A DNA stretch of 64,000 nucleotides from contig JANYCY010000079.1 of NCBI GenBank assembly GCA_025360045.1, positions 97,396 through 161,395 on the forward strand, written 5' to 3'. The stretch comes from Janthinobacterium sp. GTDB taxonomy: Bacteria; Pseudomonadota; Gammaproteobacteria; Burkholderiales; Chitinibacteraceae. Each line of letters begins with the position of its first letter. The first letter of the stretch is position 1. A program made the translations under genes and the position numbers. Under the pieces are notes generated by a model, which made no database searches, was not told the origin of the DNA, and worked only from the letters and a program-made list of their open reading frames with translations. Of the stretch, positions 1-9,145 are shown piece after piece.

Positions 1-1
1 G

Positions 2-949
2 CTTGCGGCAACCAGTACCTTTGGGAACACCACGGATTCGATTATGCGTATGGTGGGGGGGGCTTATTTTGCGGCAGGCACTTACGATATTCGCGTCTAT
101 GCGGATGATGGTTTCCGTATCGCGGTTGATGGGCTGTCCGTATTTGAATACAACGCCAACCAGCCTCCAACCACACGGGTACAAACCGGCGTGGTGATGA
201 GCGAAGGGATGCACAATCTTGAAGTACTGTATTGGGAGCAGGGGGGTAATGCGGCTTTAAAAGTTGAATTTAAGCCATCTGGTTCTGCCGATAGTGCTTA
301 TGTCACCCTTGGGATTGATGACATGGCCTTGTTCCATGGCACACAAGCACCTGTGTTGAGTGCGCTGCAAGATATTATCGAAGACCCAAGCAATAATGGG
401 CATTACCTCGTTCGTAGCGGGCAAGAGGTAACGGGGACCAATCTATCTGACACGATTACCGGCTCGGCTGGCCGCGATATTATTCATGGCGGCGCAGGCA
501 ATGATGTGATCAACGCAGGAGCTGGGGCCGATCGCTTAGATGGTGGGGCGGGTGACGATACCTTAACGGGTGGTCTAGGTGCGGATACCTTCTCTTGGGC
601 GCTGGCAGATAAGGGTTCCGTGGGGGTTCCGGCGGTTGATAAAATTACTGATTTTTCAACAGCGAGTTATAACGCGGGTGGAGATAGGCTGGACTTGAAA
701 GATCTCTTGCAGGGCGAAAACCACACGAGTAATACGGGCAATCTGACTCAGTACCTACACTTCGAGAAATCAGGTACGGATACGATTATCCATGTCAGCA
801 GCGCGGGGGCTTATACAGGGCCGTTTAATTCAGGAGCCGATGATCAGCGGATTGTTCTGTCGGGAGTGGATTTAACCAGTAATGGTAGCTTGGCGGATGC
901 GGCAATTATTCAAGATTTGCTTAATAAGGGTAAGTTAATTACTGATTAA
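2..949 (+). CDS. C-terminal part of a giant RTX adhesin (LapA-like), 5' end outside window
   Basis: The frame is open from base 2, so only the last ~315 residues of a larger protein are seen. The first ~100 residues resemble a PA14-type beta domain (AGTYDIRVYADDGFRIAVDG). RTX nonapeptide repeats of the GGAGND/GGAGDDTL type follow, which bind calcium. The C-terminus has the layout of a VCA0849-type type I secretion signal (GTDTIIHVSSAG, then DDQRIVLSGVDL). Such proteins are exported by an ABC/MFP/TolC pump and held at the cell surface for biofilm formation. The neighbouring lapD-, lapG- and lapE-like genes support a LapA-type role. The N-terminal retention module and LapG cleavage site are not visible. 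Confidence 0.85.
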   Translation, partial: LAATSTFGNTTDSIMRMVGGAYFAAGTYDIRVYADDGFRIAVDGLSVFEYNANQPPTTRVQTGVVMSEGMHNLEVLYWEQGGNAALKVEFKPSGSADSAYVTLGIDDMALFHGTQAPVLSALQDIIEDPSNNGHYLVRSGQEVTGTNLSDTITGSAGRDIIHGGAGNDVINAGAGADRLDGGAGDDTLTGGLGADTFSWALADKGSVGVPAVDKITDFSTASYNAGGDRLDLKDLLQGENHTSNTGNLTQYLHFEKSGTDTIIHVSSAGAYTGPFNSGADDQRIVLSGVDLTSNGSLADAAIIQDLLNKGKLITD

Positions 950-960
950 GCCACGTAAAT

Positions 961-985
961 AAGGCCAGCATTGCTGGCCTTATTT
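961..985 (+). terminator. Hairpin terminator downstream of the adhesin gene
   Basis: A 10-bp perfect stem (aaggccagca / tgctggcctt) with a 1-base formal loop starts 11 bases after the adhesin stop and is followed by a T-rich stretch (tatttatt). It lies between convergent genes and could act in both directions. The T-tract is weak. Confidence 0.6.
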
Positions 986-1107
986 ATTGATGGTTTTGAA
1001 GTTCTAATTAAATTGTTATGCCGGAATGTTGTTATTGGGAAATTCAGTGTAAATGTTGAATTTCCACCACCGACAACAATCCTCAAGTGGGTATGACGAT
1101 CATATTC

Positions 1108-3033
1108 TTAGCTTAATGGGGCACTGGCAATCGGGCCGCTTAAGCCATTAATACCTAGTGTTTTCAGCATTTCCCATTCGTTTTTAGTTTGAACACGCTC
1201 GGCAATGGTGATTAAACCATGGCCTGAGGCGATGCCAGTAATGGCTTTTACTAGGTTTTGATTGCCAAGGTGCTGATCAATTGCCTGAATAAAACTACCA
1301 TCGATTTTTAAGTAATCGAGTTGCAGTTCGTAAAGCTGCGGGATGCTACCAAAGTGGCGGCCAAAGTGTTTAATACCGATTTTGCAGCCTAAAGGACGAA
1401 CTTTCTGAGCGAAGTTAGCCAGAGCCGTTATTTCATCTCTAAAACCAAATTCATTCACTTCAAACCATAAACGGCTTGCCGAGTTTTTGTGTTGCTGCAA
1501 GATGCTGAGCAGCTCTTCAATAAATTTCTCGTCCGCAATCGATTTAGCTTCCAAGTTGACCGCCAGCTGAGCGTCGTGCAATTTTAGCTCGGCGCAGGCA
1601 AGACGGATGGATTCTAAATCGAGGGTATTGCTCATGCCCAAGCGGCTAATAAAGGGCATAAACGTGCCCGCAGTCAGCAATTCATTCGTTTCTGGGTGGC
1701 GTAAGCGCAGCAATAGTTCACGGTGCAAGGGTTGGCCATCAATCAAAATAGCTGGGAAAGAAGCCAATTCGAAACTGTGATTTTTAAAGGCTTTTTGCAG
1801 CAAGGGCTGCCAATCTTGGGCGGGTAAGGCTTGATTTGCGCTGGCGCTGCTGACATGGCCTGTGCCATTGGCTCCGCTGCTTTCGGCTTGGGCAAGTGCT
1901 TGATCTGTGCCAGCTAATAATTGGCTGATGCTGTCATTATGGTGGTAAGTCGCAATACCAATGGCGGCCAAATCATCGGCATCGGTTAATTCATGCTGGC
2001 GTAGCTCCGCTAAGCCTTGGTGTAGCTCTTTGGCTAAATCGAGGCCTTGCTGCCTATCTAAGCCAGGGGCAAGCAAGGCAAAATCCGCACCATTGAGGCG
2101 GGCGACTAAGCGATCAGGTTCTTGCCCGGTCAGGGAGGCGAGTTGCCCTGCGGCCATTTGCAGAAATTGGTCGGCACGCTCGCGTCCTAAGCGTCGATTC
2201 ACCTCGGCCAAATTATGTAAGCGCATAATCAGCAAAATCCCACTGGGGGCGGCTTCATCATCTTCTAAAGCTTGTGACAAACGTCCCATAAAAAAGCTGC
2301 GGTTAGGCAATTGGGTGAGGGCATCGCGGTTGGCTTCACTGCGCAGCGCATCAATGCGGGCTGCTTGCTCAGAAAACATGGTTTTTACACGACTCACCAT
2401 GGTGTTCATGGCGTTTACAACGCTTTTTAATTCTTTATAACGGGGCTCAGGAATGGTAATAAAGCGTCGTTCACTAATGGCCTCGGCCTGCTCAACCATT
2501 TGGGTGATCGGCTTTTTAACCCAATTCAATAAAAACTGTAAACCCGCGCCGCAAACCAAGCCTGCACCAATAATCCACACAAATAAGCGCATTGCGCCTT
2601 CCCAGAGGGCTTGGTAAGCAAAGCGTGAGTGTGCGACCACGGTAACTGTGCCTGCTTGCTTCCAGCCATCGCTGACTTGTGCTTTACCAAAGGCAATTTG
2701 CAAAGGAAACATTTTGACGAACCAATTAGGCACGCCATCGGCCTTATCGCTATTTTTACGCTCGACTAAGGTTTTGCCGTGATTATCGCTAAAGCGGATT
2801 AATTCAAAGTGCCCTGTATCAAATAGGGCGGCCACATTCAGCTCGATGGTGGCGGGATCTTTGCTTTGCTGCGACATTGAAAGCGCTAAGGAAGAGGCAT
2901 TGTCATTACTTTGCGTAAAGAGCTGTTGCTCTAAATAGCCACGTGCAGTGAACACACTCACAATAAAGCTACCGGCAAAGGACACCAAGGTAGCCAGAAT
3001 AATCATCATCCAGAGCTGGCGAAAGAGTGACAT
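1108..3033 (-). CDS. lapD: LapD-like degenerate GGDEF-EAL c-di-GMP receptor
   Basis: This 641-residue inner-membrane protein has a TM helix (~8-28), a periplasmic LapD/MoxY-type domain (~30-145), a second TM (~148-168), a HAMP region, a GGDEF-like and an EAL-like domain. Both enzyme domains look inactive: the GGDEF motif is NGADF (314-318), EAL is ELL (439-441), and the usual DDFG is KHFG (554-557). In Pseudomonas LapD, a degenerate EAL domain binds c-di-GMP and the periplasmic output domain then sequesters the protease LapG, which keeps the adhesin on the surface. The lapG-like gene directly downstream on the same strand (93-bp gap) and the adhesin next door support this role. Confidence 0.9.
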   Translation of the reverse strand: MSLFRQLWMMIILATLVSFAGSFIVSVFTARGYLEQQLFTQSNDNASSLALSMSQQSKDPATIELNVAALFDTGHFELIRFSDNHGKTLVERKNSDKADGVPNWFVKMFPLQIAFGKAQVSDGWKQAGTVTVVAHSRFAYQALWEGAMRLFVWIIGAGLVCGAGLQFLLNWVKKPITQMVEQAEAISERRFITIPEPRYKELKSVVNAMNTMVSRVKTMFSEQAARIDALRSEANRDALTQLPNRSFFMGRLSQALEDDEAAPSGILLIMRLHNLAEVNRRLGRERADQFLQMAAGQLASLTGQEPDRLVARLNGADFALLAPGLDRQQGLDLAKELHQGLAELRQHELTDADDLAAIGIATYHHNDSISQLLAGTDQALAQAESSGANGTGHVSSASANQALPAQDWQPLLQKAFKNHSFELASFPAILIDGQPLHRELLLRLRHPETNELLTAGTFMPFISRLGMSNTLDLESIRLACAELKLHDAQLAVNLEAKSIADEKFIEELLSILQQHKNSASRLWFEVNEFGFRDEITALANFAQKVRPLGCKIGIKHFGRHFGSIPQLYELQLDYLKIDGSFIQAIDQHLGNQNLVKAITGIASGHGLITIAERVQTKNEWEMLKTLGINGLSGPIASAPLS

Positions 3034-3125
3034 GGTATTTCCTAGAGCTGGGTATTTATTCGGGACTTCAATACCCGTTGAATAAAATGGTTTATTTGGC
3101 CTTGGCCATATTATTTCATTAACGT

Positions 3126-3809
3126 TTAATCTGCTTCATAGCCTTCGGCTTTCATTTTGGAAATCAGATCTTTCCAGCGCGATAATTTATCAACAGGGCC
3201 AGTTGGTTGCGCTGCCACTCCCGTAAAAATGCCATCACTATTAAAACTAAATACTGGGGTTAAATCAGGCCGACGTGAGGCGGGGCGAATATCGTTGAGT
3301 AGATTATCAAGGACTAAAGGTTCGGCGTCTGTAGTGGCGTAGTAAGTGAGTACCATATGGGCTTGGCTCACATTGCTAGAGGCACCACCAATTTTGGCTT
3401 TTACATAAGTAAGTCGAAGTTTTTCTTTTGCAACACCCAGCTCTTTAAGGCTGAAATATTTAACAATCGCAAAATCCTCGCAATCTCCAGCACCTTTGCC
3501 TATGGTTTCAAGTGGGGTTGCCCAATAATCGGGTGCATTCCAGATTGTTTGATCATCGCCAAATTGAACTCGGCGATTAAAAAAGTCATTGATACGTTTT
3601 AATTTATCTGGCTCAGATGCGCTGCGTGCTTCATTAATTAAGGTTTGCCAATCATTAAATAAACGAACAGGTGTTTGGCCCCAGCGCTGGATAAGAGATT
3701 TCTGTAAGCGATCAAAATCAAGGCTAGATGCAGCATGTAGGGCAAGGGATGCGCAGATCAATAGCCAAAATAATGATCGTTGTAAGCAAGTGGAGTGGAG
3801 TTGATGCAT
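3126..3809 (-). CDS. lapG: LapG-like periplasmic cysteine protease (transglutaminase-like, PF06035)
   Basis: This 227-residue protein starts with a signal peptide (hydrophobic core ~12-26, cleavage near AHA-AS). The bacterial transglutaminase-like cysteine protease signature is clear: GAGDCEDFAIVKYF with Cys110, His151 in SQAHMVL and Asp168 in LVLDNL form the expected triad. LapG-type enzymes cleave the N-terminus of LapA adhesins when c-di-GMP is low, releasing the adhesin and dispersing biofilm. The ATG lies 199 bp from the divergent lapE-like gene, so that gap should hold two divergent promoters. Confidence 0.9.
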   Translation of the reverse strand: MHQLHSTCLQRSLFWLLICASLALHAASSLDFDRLQKSLIQRWGQTPVRLFNDWQTLINEARSASEPDKLKRINDFFNRRVQFGDDQTIWNAPDYWATPLETIGKGAGDCEDFAIVKYFSLKELGVAKEKLRLTYVKAKIGGASSNVSQAHMVLTYYATTDAEPLVLDNLLNDIRPASRRPDLTPVFSFNSDGIFTGVAAQPTGPVDKLSRWKDLISKMKAEGYEAD

Positions 3810-4008
3810 GGGTCTACAAGTTGTAGGAAGCTTTTCTTATATTGGTTTAACTAATGCAAATTGTCCAACTTACAATTGATAAAACAGATGGCAGAAAGTA
3901 AGTAGGTGTGATTATAATTTCTTTACATGCAAAATAAAATGATTCAGCCTTCGTGGTTGACTATATCTAATAATAAGCATTACCTGCGGACTATACGGGA
4001 TAAATACT

Positions 4009-5835
4009 ATGAATCTGAAACTGTGTTTGGCGATTGCTTTGGCTTTCAGTGCAATCGGTGTGCAGGCAGCATTACCTGCCACATTGCAAGATGCTGCGGA
4101 GAGGGCGATTACAAATAACCCTGAATTACGCGCTCGCTGGTTTGAGTTCCGAGCTTCAGCCGAAGATGTTTCTGCTGCTCGTGGCGGTTATTTGCCACAG
4201 GTGGATTTTCAAGCTTACGCTGGGCGTGAGTGGGAAAAACGCCCTACAGGCGATACCGGTGGTTTTAATCATCCAGGCGCTACGCTCACTCTGCGCCAAA
4301 TGTTATTTGATGGCTTTGCTACTAGCAATGAAGTGCAGCGCTTAGGTTATGCAAGGCTCACGCGTTATTACGAATTGCTTTCTTCTTCTGACCAAATTGC
4401 TTATGAAGCAGTGCGGGCTTATCAAGATGTGCTGCGTTATCGCGAGTTGGTTGCCTTGGCGCAAGACAACTATGCTCTGCACAAAGAAATTTTGGGGCAA
4501 ATTGAAGAGAAAGTGAAAGCAGGTGTAGGACGAGGCGTGGACTTAGAGCAGGCTTCTGGTCGCTTAGCCTTGGCTGAATCAAATTGGCTGACTGATTTAT
4601 CTAATTTGCACGATGTATCTGCGCGTTTCCAACGAATTGTAGGTGATGCCCCAGCGGCAACGCTGGCTCCTGCTCTGGATTTACGCGCGGCCTTGCCTAA
4701 AGAAGGCAATATTGCTTTAGCGACTGCCCTAAAACAAAATCCTGGTTTTTTGTCCGCGGTTTCAAATATCCGCTCTGCTCGTAGTGATGCAGAAACACGT
4801 AAGTCAAATAATTATCCAAAATTAGAGCTAGTGGCCAAACAAGGCATCGATCGTGATCGGGATAGCATTAATGGCACCTTTCAGGATCGCACTATTCAGC
4901 TAAGCTTAAATTACAACTTGTTTAGTGGTGGACGAGATAGTGCTCGCACCCGTGGCGCGGTAGAAAAATTAAATACTGCTTATGAGCTGCGTGATAAAAC
5001 ATGCCGTGATATTCGCCAAACTACGCAAATTGCTTGGAATGATGTGCGCCGCTTGAATGAGCAAATGACCTTCCTCGATCAGCATCAGCTCTCTACCGAA
5101 AAAGCCCGTGATGCTTATCGTAAGCAGTTTGATATTGGCCAGCGTACCTTATTAGATTTATTAGATACCGAAAATGAGTTATTTACGGCCAAGCGCTCAG
5201 TTGTTGCGGCTGTTTATGATTTAAAAACGTCTGAAGCAGGTGTGTTGACGCAAACGCATCAATTGCTAGCCGCTCTGAAGCTCGCCCCTTTGGAAGCAAC
5301 GGTGCCAGAAGAACTCAGCGATAATCAGATGGATGATGAGCGTATCCGTTGCAGCGCTGAAATGCCCGCGGCTTACAATATGGATAGAGCGGCGGCAATG
5401 GCTAATCGACCACCTTTAGTGCCTCCTACCGTCGTTGCTGCGCCTGAAGCAGGTAAAACAGTCGCTCCAGTGAGTAAAGAGCTGAAGCAATTTGGCGATG
5501 ATCTGGCTGATAAATGGTCGAAAGCATGGGCAGAGAAGCGGTTTGATGACTACCTCGCGTTTTACGCCGATAGTTTTGTACCTAGCAATGGGATGAGCGT
5601 GGCTAAATGGAAAGAATTCCGCCGTACTCGTGTTGCTAAACAAGGCGATTTAACTATTACCTTAGATAAAATCAAGCTGAAGCAAATTAGCGAAACACAA
5701 GCAGAAGCCAGCTTTAGCCAAAGCTACAAGTCTCAAGACTATACCGATATCGTAGAGAAGACGCTCGAAATGGTGAAGCAGGGTGGGCAGTGGAAGATTA
5801 AAGCTGAAAAAGTAACCAGCGGTAAAACCTATTAA
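4009..5835 (+). CDS. TolC/LapE-type outer-membrane secretion protein with C-terminal NTF2-like extension
   Basis: This 608-residue protein has a signal peptide ending near VQA-AL (residue ~20) and a TolC-family body (~22-435) with two outer-membrane efflux protein repeats and the typical QRTLLDLLDTENEL segment. TolC-type LapE proteins form the outer-membrane exit for type I secreted adhesins and usually run to ~450 residues. Here ~120 extra residues follow a Pro/Ala linker. Residues ~486-608 (from SKELKQFGDDLADKW to GGQWKIKAEKV) look like an NTF2/SnoaL-type alpha+beta fold. The inner-membrane ABC and MFP partners are not in the window. Confidence 0.85.
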   Translation: MNLKLCLAIALAFSAIGVQAALPATLQDAAERAITNNPELRARWFEFRASAEDVSAARGGYLPQVDFQAYAGREWEKRPTGDTGGFNHPGATLTLRQMLFDGFATSNEVQRLGYARLTRYYELLSSSDQIAYEAVRAYQDVLRYRELVALAQDNYALHKEILGQIEEKVKAGVGRGVDLEQASGRLALAESNWLTDLSNLHDVSARFQRIVGDAPAATLAPALDLRAALPKEGNIALATALKQNPGFLSAVSNIRSARSDAETRKSNNYPKLELVAKQGIDRDRDSINGTFQDRTIQLSLNYNLFSGGRDSARTRGAVEKLNTAYELRDKTCRDIRQTTQIAWNDVRRLNEQMTFLDQHQLSTEKARDAYRKQFDIGQRTLLDLLDTENELFTAKRSVVAAVYDLKTSEAGVLTQTHQLLAALKLAPLEATVPEELSDNQMDDERIRCSAEMPAAYNMDRAAAMANRPPLVPPTVVAAPEAGKTVAPVSKELKQFGDDLADKWSKAWAEKRFDDYLAFYADSFVPSNGMSVAKWKEFRRTRVAKQGDLTITLDKIKLKQISETQAEASFSQSYKSQDYTDIVEKTLEMVKQGGQWKIKAEKVTSGKTY

Positions 5836-5858
5836 AGTTTGTAGTGTTTAAATCTTAA

Positions 5859-5888
5859 ATGGGCCTTCTTAGAAGGCCCATTTTTTTG
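5859..5888 (+). terminator. Rho-independent terminator after the lapE-like gene
   Basis: A 10-bp GC-rich stem (tgggccttct / agaaggccca) is followed directly by seven T residues, 25 bases after the stop codon. Confidence 0.9.
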
Positions 5889-6107
5889 CGTATAGTTTTT
5901 AGTTGGAAGCGCATTTTGCATGTCGCCGACTCAGCTGCTGTAATTCTAGCAAGGGTTTTCATTGGCCTAAGGAGGTACTCCACTGTGCTGTGCCATCGAT
6001 TATCTAGTCAGTTTTTATATGGATGAATACTTGCTCTTCTTTCCTTCGACTTAGTGATCTATAAAGAAATAGCTCGTTATTAGGGACGAGCTGTGTGGAG
6101 GCTGCTC

Positions 6108-6701
6108 ATGGCGGACATTGCTGCTGAATTGCAAAACACGGTCTTGATTAATGAAAATATCAAGATGGTGATTTGGAATTGCTTTGAAATTAATTTAATG
6201 GGCTTGAACGCGATTTTATTAGCCAAAAGGGCTGGTCGGATGGCGCGTGGCTTTGGTGTTATTTCTGGTGAGTTGCGTGAATTATCTTTGCAACTGCAAG
6301 GCAGTATGAATCGGCTAAGTAGTGCTAGCCAAGATATGCTGGCTGAATCGTCACAGAGTATGACGCAAGAACGGCGTAGCCAAATGCTGGCACAAACTTC
6401 GGAGTTATCCGCAGAAAATACGACCTATTTGGCTGAAACACTGGGGCGCAATAGAAAAGCTGCAGATGATCATTCTGAACGCTTACGCATGGTGCATCAA
6501 CGCTTGGCGGAATATATTGATGAAGCTTACCAAGCCTGTGTTTTTGGTGTGGTGATTGCGCGTGCAGCCAGAATTGAATCGGCGTATTCAGGCGAGCATT
6601 CTAATGTTCTGGCCGAGTTATCTAATGATTTTGCTCGAAAAGTCGATTCTATCGTGCCAAGGTTGGAAGAACTGCGGCGTATCTCTGGGAAGATGAAATG
6701 A
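6108..6701 (+). CDS. Small soluble chemoreceptor-like protein, partner of the ODP protein
   Basis: The start at 6108 is preferred over an upstream in-frame GTG because GGAGG sits 6 bases before it. The 197-residue product has no TM helix and is mostly helical. Residues ~28-61 (from INLMGLNAILLAKRAG to GFGVISGELRELS) match the layout of the MCP signalling hairpin (NxxALNAAIEAARAG...GFAVVADEVR), though with substitutions. It is probably a degenerate cytoplasmic chemoreceptor or MCP-derived adaptor. It overlaps the next gene by ATGA, so the two are translationally coupled. Known ODP chemotaxis sensors also pair with an MCP, which supports the reading. Whether it contacts CheA/CheW is unknown. 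Confidence 0.65.
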   Translation: MADIAAELQNTVLINENIKMVIWNCFEINLMGLNAILLAKRAGRMARGFGVISGELRELSLQLQGSMNRLSSASQDMLAESSQSMTQERRSQMLAQTSELSAENTTYLAETLGRNRKAADDHSERLRMVHQRLAEYIDEAYQACVFGVVIARAARIESAYSGEHSNVLAELSNDFARKVDSIVPRLEELRRISGKMK

Positions 6702-7432
6702 AAAAAGCGCAAATATTATTTGAGCAAGATGATCATCGATGGTTTGCTATTTCACGAGATCCCGAGCGGCCCAATCATTTAATTGATACTAATGAATATG
6801 TGATTAGTAATGGGGATGAGGCTTTAATTACCGATCCGGGCGGCTTAGAGATTTTCCCTTCCGTATTTTCTGCGGTTAGTACAGTGATCGATCCGCGCTT
6901 AATTCATAGTATTTTTTCATCCCACCAAGATCCCGATGTGATTTCGTCTTTGGCTCTTTGGTTGGAATTCAACCCAGAAATGAAATGCCATATTTCTGGC
7001 TTATGGGCGACCTTTGTTCCGCACTTTGGTGGATCAGCCAATACGATGACCGCCATTCCCGATCAGGGCAGTGAGATTGTGGTGGGCAGTGCACACCTGA
7101 GTACAATTCCTGCACATTATTTGCATTCTTCTGGAAATTTTCATTTGTACGATCCACGCGCTCAAATTTTGTTTTCTGGCGATGTGGGGGCGGCCTTGCT
7201 GCCTGATAGTAATAGTGATTTATTTGTGAGCGATTTTGATCGGCATATTCGATTTGCAGAAGGCTTTCATAAACGCTGGATGGGATCGAATAGTGCGAAG
7301 CGGGTTTGGTGTGAAAAAGTAGCCAGCTTGAAAATTGATATGCTCTGCCCGCAGCATGGCTCGGTTTATGCTGGTGAAGACGTAGAGCGATTTATCAATT
7401 GGTTTGATGAGCTGCATGTAGGGTTGTATTGA
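6698..7432 (+). CDS. ODP-type oxygen-binding di-iron protein (metallo-beta-lactamase fold)
   Basis: This 244-residue protein has the flavodiiron-like MBL fold without a flavodoxin domain. Candidate metal ligands are His76, Asp78 and Asp80 in SSHQDPDVISSL, His140 in PAHYLHSSGNF, Asp162 in SGDVGA and His220 in CPQHGS. The HQDPD motif in place of HxHxDH is characteristic of the ODP family, which binds O2 or Fe(II) at a di-iron site and in Treponema serves as an oxygen sensor for chemotaxis. Coupling to the MCP-like gene upstream supports a sensor role here. An oxidoreductase or generic MBL hydrolase is the alternative. Confidence 0.75.
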   Translation: MKKAQILFEQDDHRWFAISRDPERPNHLIDTNEYVISNGDEALITDPGGLEIFPSVFSAVSTVIDPRLIHSIFSSHQDPDVISSLALWLEFNPEMKCHISGLWATFVPHFGGSANTMTAIPDQGSEIVVGSAHLSTIPAHYLHSSGNFHLYDPRAQILFSGDVGAALLPDSNSDLFVSDFDRHIRFAEGFHKRWMGSNSAKRVWCEKVASLKIDMLCPQHGSVYAGEDVERFINWFDELHVGLY

Positions 7433-7530
7433 TAGCAATGACGTCAAAGGAATTTTATCTGGGGGCTAGAAATGCGTGCATTCAGCCCCCATTTCAATTT
7501 CTTACCCCATAAAGCAATGCAAGGAAGATG

Positions 7531-8274
7531 ATGAGTATCACTGTTAATGGCGTTGAAATTACCGATGCAATGATCGAAGCCGAAAGCCAACACCATCAAG
7601 ATGCACCGTCTGCACTGGATGCCACGATTCAAGAACTCATCTTGCGTGAGCTCTTGCTGCAACGTGCTGCTACGCTGGCCATTGAAGCCAGTACGCCAGA
7701 AGAAACCATCGGTTTATTGCTGCAAACTGAAGTCAAGATTACCGATGCGGATGAGGCGGCTTGTCAGGAATATTACGACAATAATCCACAGTCTTTTGTA
7801 CGTGGTGAAATGGTTGAAGGCAGCCATATTTTGTTCAAGCCAAGCGAAGAGTCTTCTGTAGAAGCCATTCGTGAAACAGCTAATGCTGTGTTGGCCGAAG
7901 TAAAAGCCAACCCAGAAAAATTTGCCGAATTAGCACTCCAGCATTCGGCTTGTCCATCGGGCCAAAAAGGCGGTGAATTGGGCCAATTTGGCCGTGGTCA
8001 AATGGTGCCAGAATTTGAACATGCCGTTTTTAGCTTGAATGCCGGTGAAGTGGCTGCAGATTTGGTAGAAACTCAGTTTGGTCTGCACATTATTCGTGCA
8101 GGGGAAAAAATCGCAGGTGCAACGGTTGCTTTTGATGAAGTTAAAGCCAAGTTGGCTGAATTTTTAAGCGATGTAGCGACACGCCGCGCGATGAATCAGT
8201 ACCTGCAAACTTTGGTCGATGCCGCCAAAGTTGAAGGCTATACCTTGCCAGGTACAGAGCCAGCAGCAGCTTAA
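7531..8274 (+). CDS. Parvulin-type peptidyl-prolyl cis-trans isomerase (NifM/PpiC-like)
   Basis: The product has ~247 residues. An ATG at 7528 precedes this one in frame, but AAGGA at 7521-7525 is better spaced for 7531. Residues ~1-85 form a helical SurA/NifM-like region. Residues ~90-195 form the rotamase domain, with GSHILFK, LALQHSACPSGQKGGELG, FGRGQMVPEFEHAVFSL and TQFGLHII, all canonical parvulin blocks. No signal peptide or TM segment is visible, so it is probably a cytoplasmic foldase. A terminator follows the gene. Confidence 0.85.
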   Translation: MSITVNGVEITDAMIEAESQHHQDAPSALDATIQELILRELLLQRAATLAIEASTPEETIGLLLQTEVKITDADEAACQEYYDNNPQSFVRGEMVEGSHILFKPSEESSVEAIRETANAVLAEVKANPEKFAELALQHSACPSGQKGGELGQFGRGQMVPEFEHAVFSLNAGEVAADLVETQFGLHIIRAGEKIAGATVAFDEVKAKLAEFLSDVATRRAMNQYLQTLVDAAKVEGYTLPGTEPAAA

Positions 8275-8307
8275 AAAGTAAGCACCTACGTCTTAGACGT
8301 AAGTTAT

Positions 8308-8337
8308 AAAATGGCCAGCATAGCTGGCCATTTTCAA
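8308..8337 (+). terminator. Rho-independent terminator after the parvulin gene
   Basis: A 12-bp stem (aaaatggccagc / gctggccatttt) lies 34 bases after the stop, with T residues forming the end of the 3' arm. A separate small hairpin (tacgtct / agacgta) lies just upstream at about 8286-8301. Confidence 0.75.
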
Positions 8338-8476
8338 TTTAAAGCACAGATGAGCGCCGTTTTTTACTGCGTTAAATGGCATAAAAACATAAATTTCACG
8401 AGTAATCACCAGAGAAGTGTGATTTATGCCGCAGATTATTGGATAATCAGCCCGTCTCTTGCTGGGGTAAACCCTT

Positions 8477-9145
8477 ATGTCCGATTTGCATCAGTTTATT
8501 GAAGGCTTTCGTGAATTCCAACAGCAATACTTTGCTGGCGAAACTGCTTTGTTTGACCGTTTACGTGCAGGCCAGACACCAACCACCGTGTTGATAGGCT
8601 GCTGTGATTCCCGTGTTGACCCCGCCATCCTGACTCAATGTGCGCCTGGCGAGATGTTTATTATTCGCAACGTGGCCAATTTAGTGCCCCCTTTTGAGCA
8701 GGGTACTACCAATCAAGGGGTATCTGCAGCACTGCAATACGCTGTTACTGTGCTTAATGTTAGCCGTATTGTGGTGCTTGGGCATAGCCATTGTGGTGGT
8801 ATTAAAGGGCTGATGGATAGCTCGGACATTGTAGAAAAAGATGATTTTCTTGGCCGCTGGATTCATATTGCCAGCAAGGCCAAAGAGCGTGTTCTAGAAC
8901 AACTGCCTAATGCCGAAAAATCGATCCAGTATCGTGCCTGTGAGCTAGAAGCGATTCGAGACTCCCTAAATAATCTGACCACTTTCCCATGGATTAAAGA
9001 GCGCTTAGGCACCGATGCCCTGAGCGTGCATGGTTGGTTCTTTGATTTTGAGCATGGTGCCTTGCTAGGGTTTGACGAAGAAAGCAGGCAATTTCAGCCG
9101 CTGGTCAGTGCTTTAGCAGCTCAAGACTTTTCCATCGAGATTTAA
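8477..9145 (+). CDS. can: Beta-class carbonic anhydrase
   Basis: This 222-residue cytoplasmic enzyme interconverts CO2 and bicarbonate. The zinc-site motifs are intact: GCCDSR (Cys42, Asp44, Arg46) and HSHCGG (His103, Cys106). The length matches plant-type bacterial beta carbonic anhydrases. It is followed with no gap by mobB. The linkage to molybdenum-cofactor genes is probably positional only. No strong Shine-Dalgarno is seen before the ATG. Confidence 0.93.
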   Translation: MSDLHQFIEGFREFQQQYFAGETALFDRLRAGQTPTTVLIGCCDSRVDPAILTQCAPGEMFIIRNVANLVPPFEQGTTNQGVSAALQYAVTVLNVSRIVVLGHSHCGGIKGLMDSSDIVEKDDFLGRWIHIASKAKERVLEQLPNAEKSIQYRACELEAIRDSLNNLTTFPWIKERLGTDALSVHGWFFDFEHGALLGFDEESRQFQPLVSALAAQDFSIEI

